Assembly (NCBI GenBank): GCA_900756545.1
Contig: CAAEKO010000031.1
Span: 4,414-68,413 of the forward strand
Source of the DNA: Clostridia bacterium
GTDB taxonomy: Bacteria; Bacillota; Clostridia; UBA1381
Length of the DNA: 64,000 nt
Direction of reading: 5' to 3'
Of the stretch, positions 61,672 through 64,000 are shown piece by piece. Every line of letters begins with the position of its first letter. Positions within the stretch are counted from its first letter, which is position 1. A model generated the notes under the pieces. That model did not search any database. It worked only from the letters and a program-made list of their open reading frames with translations, and was not told where the DNA came from. A program made the translations under genes and the position numbers.

Positions 61672-63633
61672 TCACAGCAGGCAATTCAGGTAATAGACCG
61701 GCAGGGCGCTCCAGCCATGGCACAGGCTGCCGGCATTGTCAAAATCCGCTTCGCCCTTTTCCGTTTCCCAAAAAGATGTGGCGCCCTTGTCCAGCATTGC
61801 GCCATACCTTCTGCGAATGTCCTTTAAAATATAGTCCTTGCATTTTTCCTGATTCACCTTTAAAAGCGCATCGTATAAAAAGCCCAGCATGCTCAGCGTG
61901 ACAGGTGTTAATCCGTTGTTTTCAGAGCATAGCTGCTCCGCCGCATATTCCGCCTCCTCGCCCTGAAGCACGCCTGCAAGGATTGCAAACGAATTGGCAA
62001 GCTCGCTGAACGAATGAGAGTGGTCATTATCAACAATCAGCCTTTTCTCCTCATCATAAAAATGACTTCTGACATAGCGCCTGAGCTCCTCCGACGTTTC
62101 CGCATAACACTGCTCCGCTCCGACACAATCCGAAATGACCGCCATTGCTTCCAGAGCCATAATCACAAGGCAGTTGAGGAGCGAATCAAAATACTTTTCC
62201 TCCAAGCTCCCGATAGAACCGGCCAAGCCGTCCGACCACTCATAAAAATTCCAGTAGCAATCTTCCGTAAAGATGGGAACGCCGCCGTTTTCCATTTTCT
62301 TTAAAAAGGCGTCTGTGATGGCAACCAGCTTTGGATACACCTCATCGAGCAGGGTCATATCCTTGGTATACAGCAGATATTCCCGCACCGCGATAATATA
62401 ATAAAGTGAAAAAGACGGGATGGCAAGCCGATCCTGAGACGGCACGCAGATGGATAACAGATTGTCACTGCGTCTGTCCTTGCTGAAAAGCAGCAGATTT
62501 GCCCGCGGAAAGTCATATTCCCGAAAGCCGTAATACCCGAACAGCATCTGGTTGCGGCTGTCTAAGGCATACAATCCCTGTTCCCGCCACGGCGTGTCCT
62601 CATAATGGTCGTGCATGCACAGCTGCAGGGTTCGGATTGCCGTGTCATAGATTTTTTGGTCGGTCTCATCCGCAAAAATTTTCTCTTCCTTTTTAAGCGG
62701 ATAATCCACCGGCAGAACCGTAAAATGCTCCACCTCAATCGGCTCCTCGCAGAAAATTTCCAAATATCTTAGCCCAAACCGTCTGAAATAGTTTGTATAG
62801 GTATTTTCTCCGGGCTTTAAAATGATTTCCGCACTGAAATACCGCCCTCCGATCTTGCGCCTGACGTTGCCGTCCGCAAGATGCTCTCCATAGCAGACCG
62901 TCATCCGCTGAGTCGCTGCCGATTTCACCCGAAACGTAAGATAGCCGACCGTTTCTCTCTTTAAATCCATCAAAAAATGTCTGCCCCCATCTGCTTTCAG
63001 CAAATCGGTCTGCACCGGCTCTCCGACCGTGCATCGTTTGACAGGTCGGCAATGCATCGGCAAATCCTGCTCCACAAGAATACTCGGACGAAATCCCGCA
63101 AGCGTCCCGTTTTTCCAAGCATCCTCATGATTCATATCATAAAGAAAGCTGAATCCGAGCTGCCACGTGATAATCTTTTGGTATCCGTTTTGAAAACACG
63201 GGTTCATCCGTGACCGTGTGCGCTCATCGGAGCAGCATACCGTTTCGCCGTCATTTAAAACTTCATATCTTAATGCCGCGCGTCCCGGATAGTAGGACAT
63301 ATTGCTGACCCCGTAATGCCATACCACGACGGCAAGATGATTGACTCCCGCACGGCTGAAAGCCGTGAGATCAATCTCATCATACACCTTGTAATGAGGA
63401 AAATCCGGGTATTGCCCGGACGCCGCATATTCGCCGTTCAGATACACGCAATAGTTGGAATCTGCCGAAATCATCAGCTTTACACTTCCTGAATTGTATG
63501 AATATGTATCAAAAAAATCGCAGTAAACATCCTCTTTCAGCCGCGTGTCATGCCAAATCCATTTTGCTGCCTCCGAAAACTGCGCCGCTGCAACCTTTGT
63601 CCCTTCATGAATTCTCCCTTTTGTCAATCCCAT
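61672..63633 (-). CDS. Alpha-L-rhamnosidase-like enzyme (GH78)
   Basis: A 653-residue cytosolic protein: N-terminal beta domains with KWIWHDTRLKEDVYCDFFDTY and the lectin-like DSNYCVYLNGEYAASGQYPDFP, then an (alpha/alpha)6 barrel with DTPWREQGLYALDSRNQML (the conserved D-x-x-W-x-E-Q region), ECYWNFYEWS-like EDCYWNFYEWSDG and the C-terminal TSFWETEKGEADFDNAGSLCHGWSALPVYYL. It should release terminal rhamnose from rhamnogalacturonan fragments or flavonoid glycosides. Intact, unlike its neighbours. AAAGGG lies 3 nt before the ATG, a close spacing. Confidence 0.85.
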   Translation of the reverse strand: MGLTKGRIHEGTKVAAAQFSEAAKWIWHDTRLKEDVYCDFFDTYSYNSGSVKLMISADSNYCVYLNGEYAASGQYPDFPHYKVYDEIDLTAFSRAGVNHLAVVVWHYGVSNMSYYPGRAALRYEVLNDGETVCCSDERTRSRMNPCFQNGYQKIITWQLGFSFLYDMNHEDAWKNGTLAGFRPSILVEQDLPMHCRPVKRCTVGEPVQTDLLKADGGRHFLMDLKRETVGYLTFRVKSAATQRMTVCYGEHLADGNVRRKIGGRYFSAEIILKPGENTYTNYFRRFGLRYLEIFCEEPIEVEHFTVLPVDYPLKKEEKIFADETDQKIYDTAIRTLQLCMHDHYEDTPWREQGLYALDSRNQMLFGYYGFREYDFPRANLLLFSKDRRSDNLLSICVPSQDRLAIPSFSLYYIIAVREYLLYTKDMTLLDEVYPKLVAITDAFLKKMENGGVPIFTEDCYWNFYEWSDGLAGSIGSLEEKYFDSLLNCLVIMALEAMAVISDCVGAEQCYAETSEELRRYVRSHFYDEEKRLIVDNDHSHSFSELANSFAILAGVLQGEEAEYAAEQLCSENNGLTPVTLSMLGFLYDALLKVNQEKCKDYILKDIRRRYGAMLDKGATSFWETEKGEADFDNAGSLCHGWSALPVYYLNCLL

Positions 63634-63810
63634 GCACCCTTTCAGATGTAAAAATATAATTTAACATTCAATATCTTCGGAATATTATTTTGCATTCCTG
63701 TCTATGCGGAGGTAACGTGTGTCGGTTTCGCAGTACCGACCGTTCATGTTCTCTGCGTGAATATCCCCGCAGCTGTCACTTAAATCTCGCCATGGCATCA
63801 AAGGCTGTGA

Positions 63811-64000
63811 AAAACCTATGCGTAACTTCGTCTGAATTAACGGGAAACTATCGCAAATTCAGAGAGAGGCGGGCGAATTTCAGGTCTCCGTCAGACCGCC
63901 CTTGACATGCCGAAAAATCCGTGCTATATTGTAGCTAAGGTAGGAACAGCCATATTTTGGTTTTCCTGCCCTAGCTACAATATAGCACGGATTTTTCGGC
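63811..64000. repeat. Boundary repeat, right copy, with 28-bp palindrome
   Basis: Shares its blocks with 41665-41888. Here the outer palindrome is complete: GCCGAAAAATCCGTGCTATA and eight more bases (63909-63936) are repeated inverted at 63973-64000, enclosing the inner stem GGTAGGAA / TTCCTGCC. The right arm ends exactly at the window edge, so the unit may go on. The stretch 63634-63810 before it has no gene. Confidence 0.85.

Noticed and set aside
1..64000. CRISPR array
   Set aside because: No run of regularly spaced short direct repeats and no cas-like gene was seen; the repeats found are pairs or tandem RNA units.

Overview
The window looks like chromosome of a Gram-positive, anaerobic, probably spore-forming member of the Clostridia. 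The evidence is a complete clostridial division and cell wall (dcw) cluster with a PASTA-containing SpoVD-type PBP, an S-layer-homology surface protein, a Spo0E-like peptide, pyruvate formate-lyase with its activase, a DAP-type MurE, and consensus sigma-A promoters with strong AGGAGG ribosome sites. The surface SLH protein together with a rhamnogalacturonan/pectin gene set would suit a gut pectin degrader, but the genus cannot be fixed from sequence alone. Region 1 (1-31.2 kb) is ordinary, intact core genome: the tail of an FAD oxidoreductase, the SLH protein, an EF-G-2-type GTPase, a multitask sugar ABC ATPase, the dcw cluster murG-ftsW/spoVE-mraY-murF-murE-spoVD-ftsL-rsmH-mraZ (all on the minus strand, driven by one promoter with MraZ-type repeats), tex-lgt, pflB-pflA, a DUF421/DUF4363 pair, a TrpR-like regulator with a methyltransferase, a membrane glycosyltransferase, and a three-gene operon containing a ribosomal-protection-like GTPase. 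Region 2 (31.2-41.65 kb) starts at a tRNA-Ser(CGA) preceded by a strongly promoted, duplicated, structured leader. It is a patchwork of integrative-element parts: a sigma-like protein and a HTH protein, a BlaI/M56 two-gene sensor with an unusual extracellular domain, a TnpW-like small protein with a large serine recombinase, then a frameshifted tyrosine integrase, an excisionase and a DUF6076 protein. Inverted copies of the same end sequence lie beside the tRNA and beside the integrase. Region 3 (41.66-64 kb) lies between two related repeat units and has a different character. Intact enzymes for rhamnogalacturonan I and galactoside breakdown (PL11-like, GH105, GH36, GH78), a NarL-type response regulator, an AraC regulator and a Phd/ParE toxin-antitoxin pair sit among decayed genes: IS3 and IS1182 remnants, YitT, two ATPases, Gfo/Idh/MocA, glycosidases, a histidine kinase, an SGNH esterase, a metallophosphoesterase, KptA, a DMT transporter and an M14 peptidase, each with frameshifts, stops or deletions. 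The best regulatory signal is a 23-bp motif that lies exactly 18 nt before a TATAAT box in front of both the PL11-like gene and the BNR-repeat gene, next to the two-component system. It is a candidate binding site for that system or for another activator of the pectin genes.
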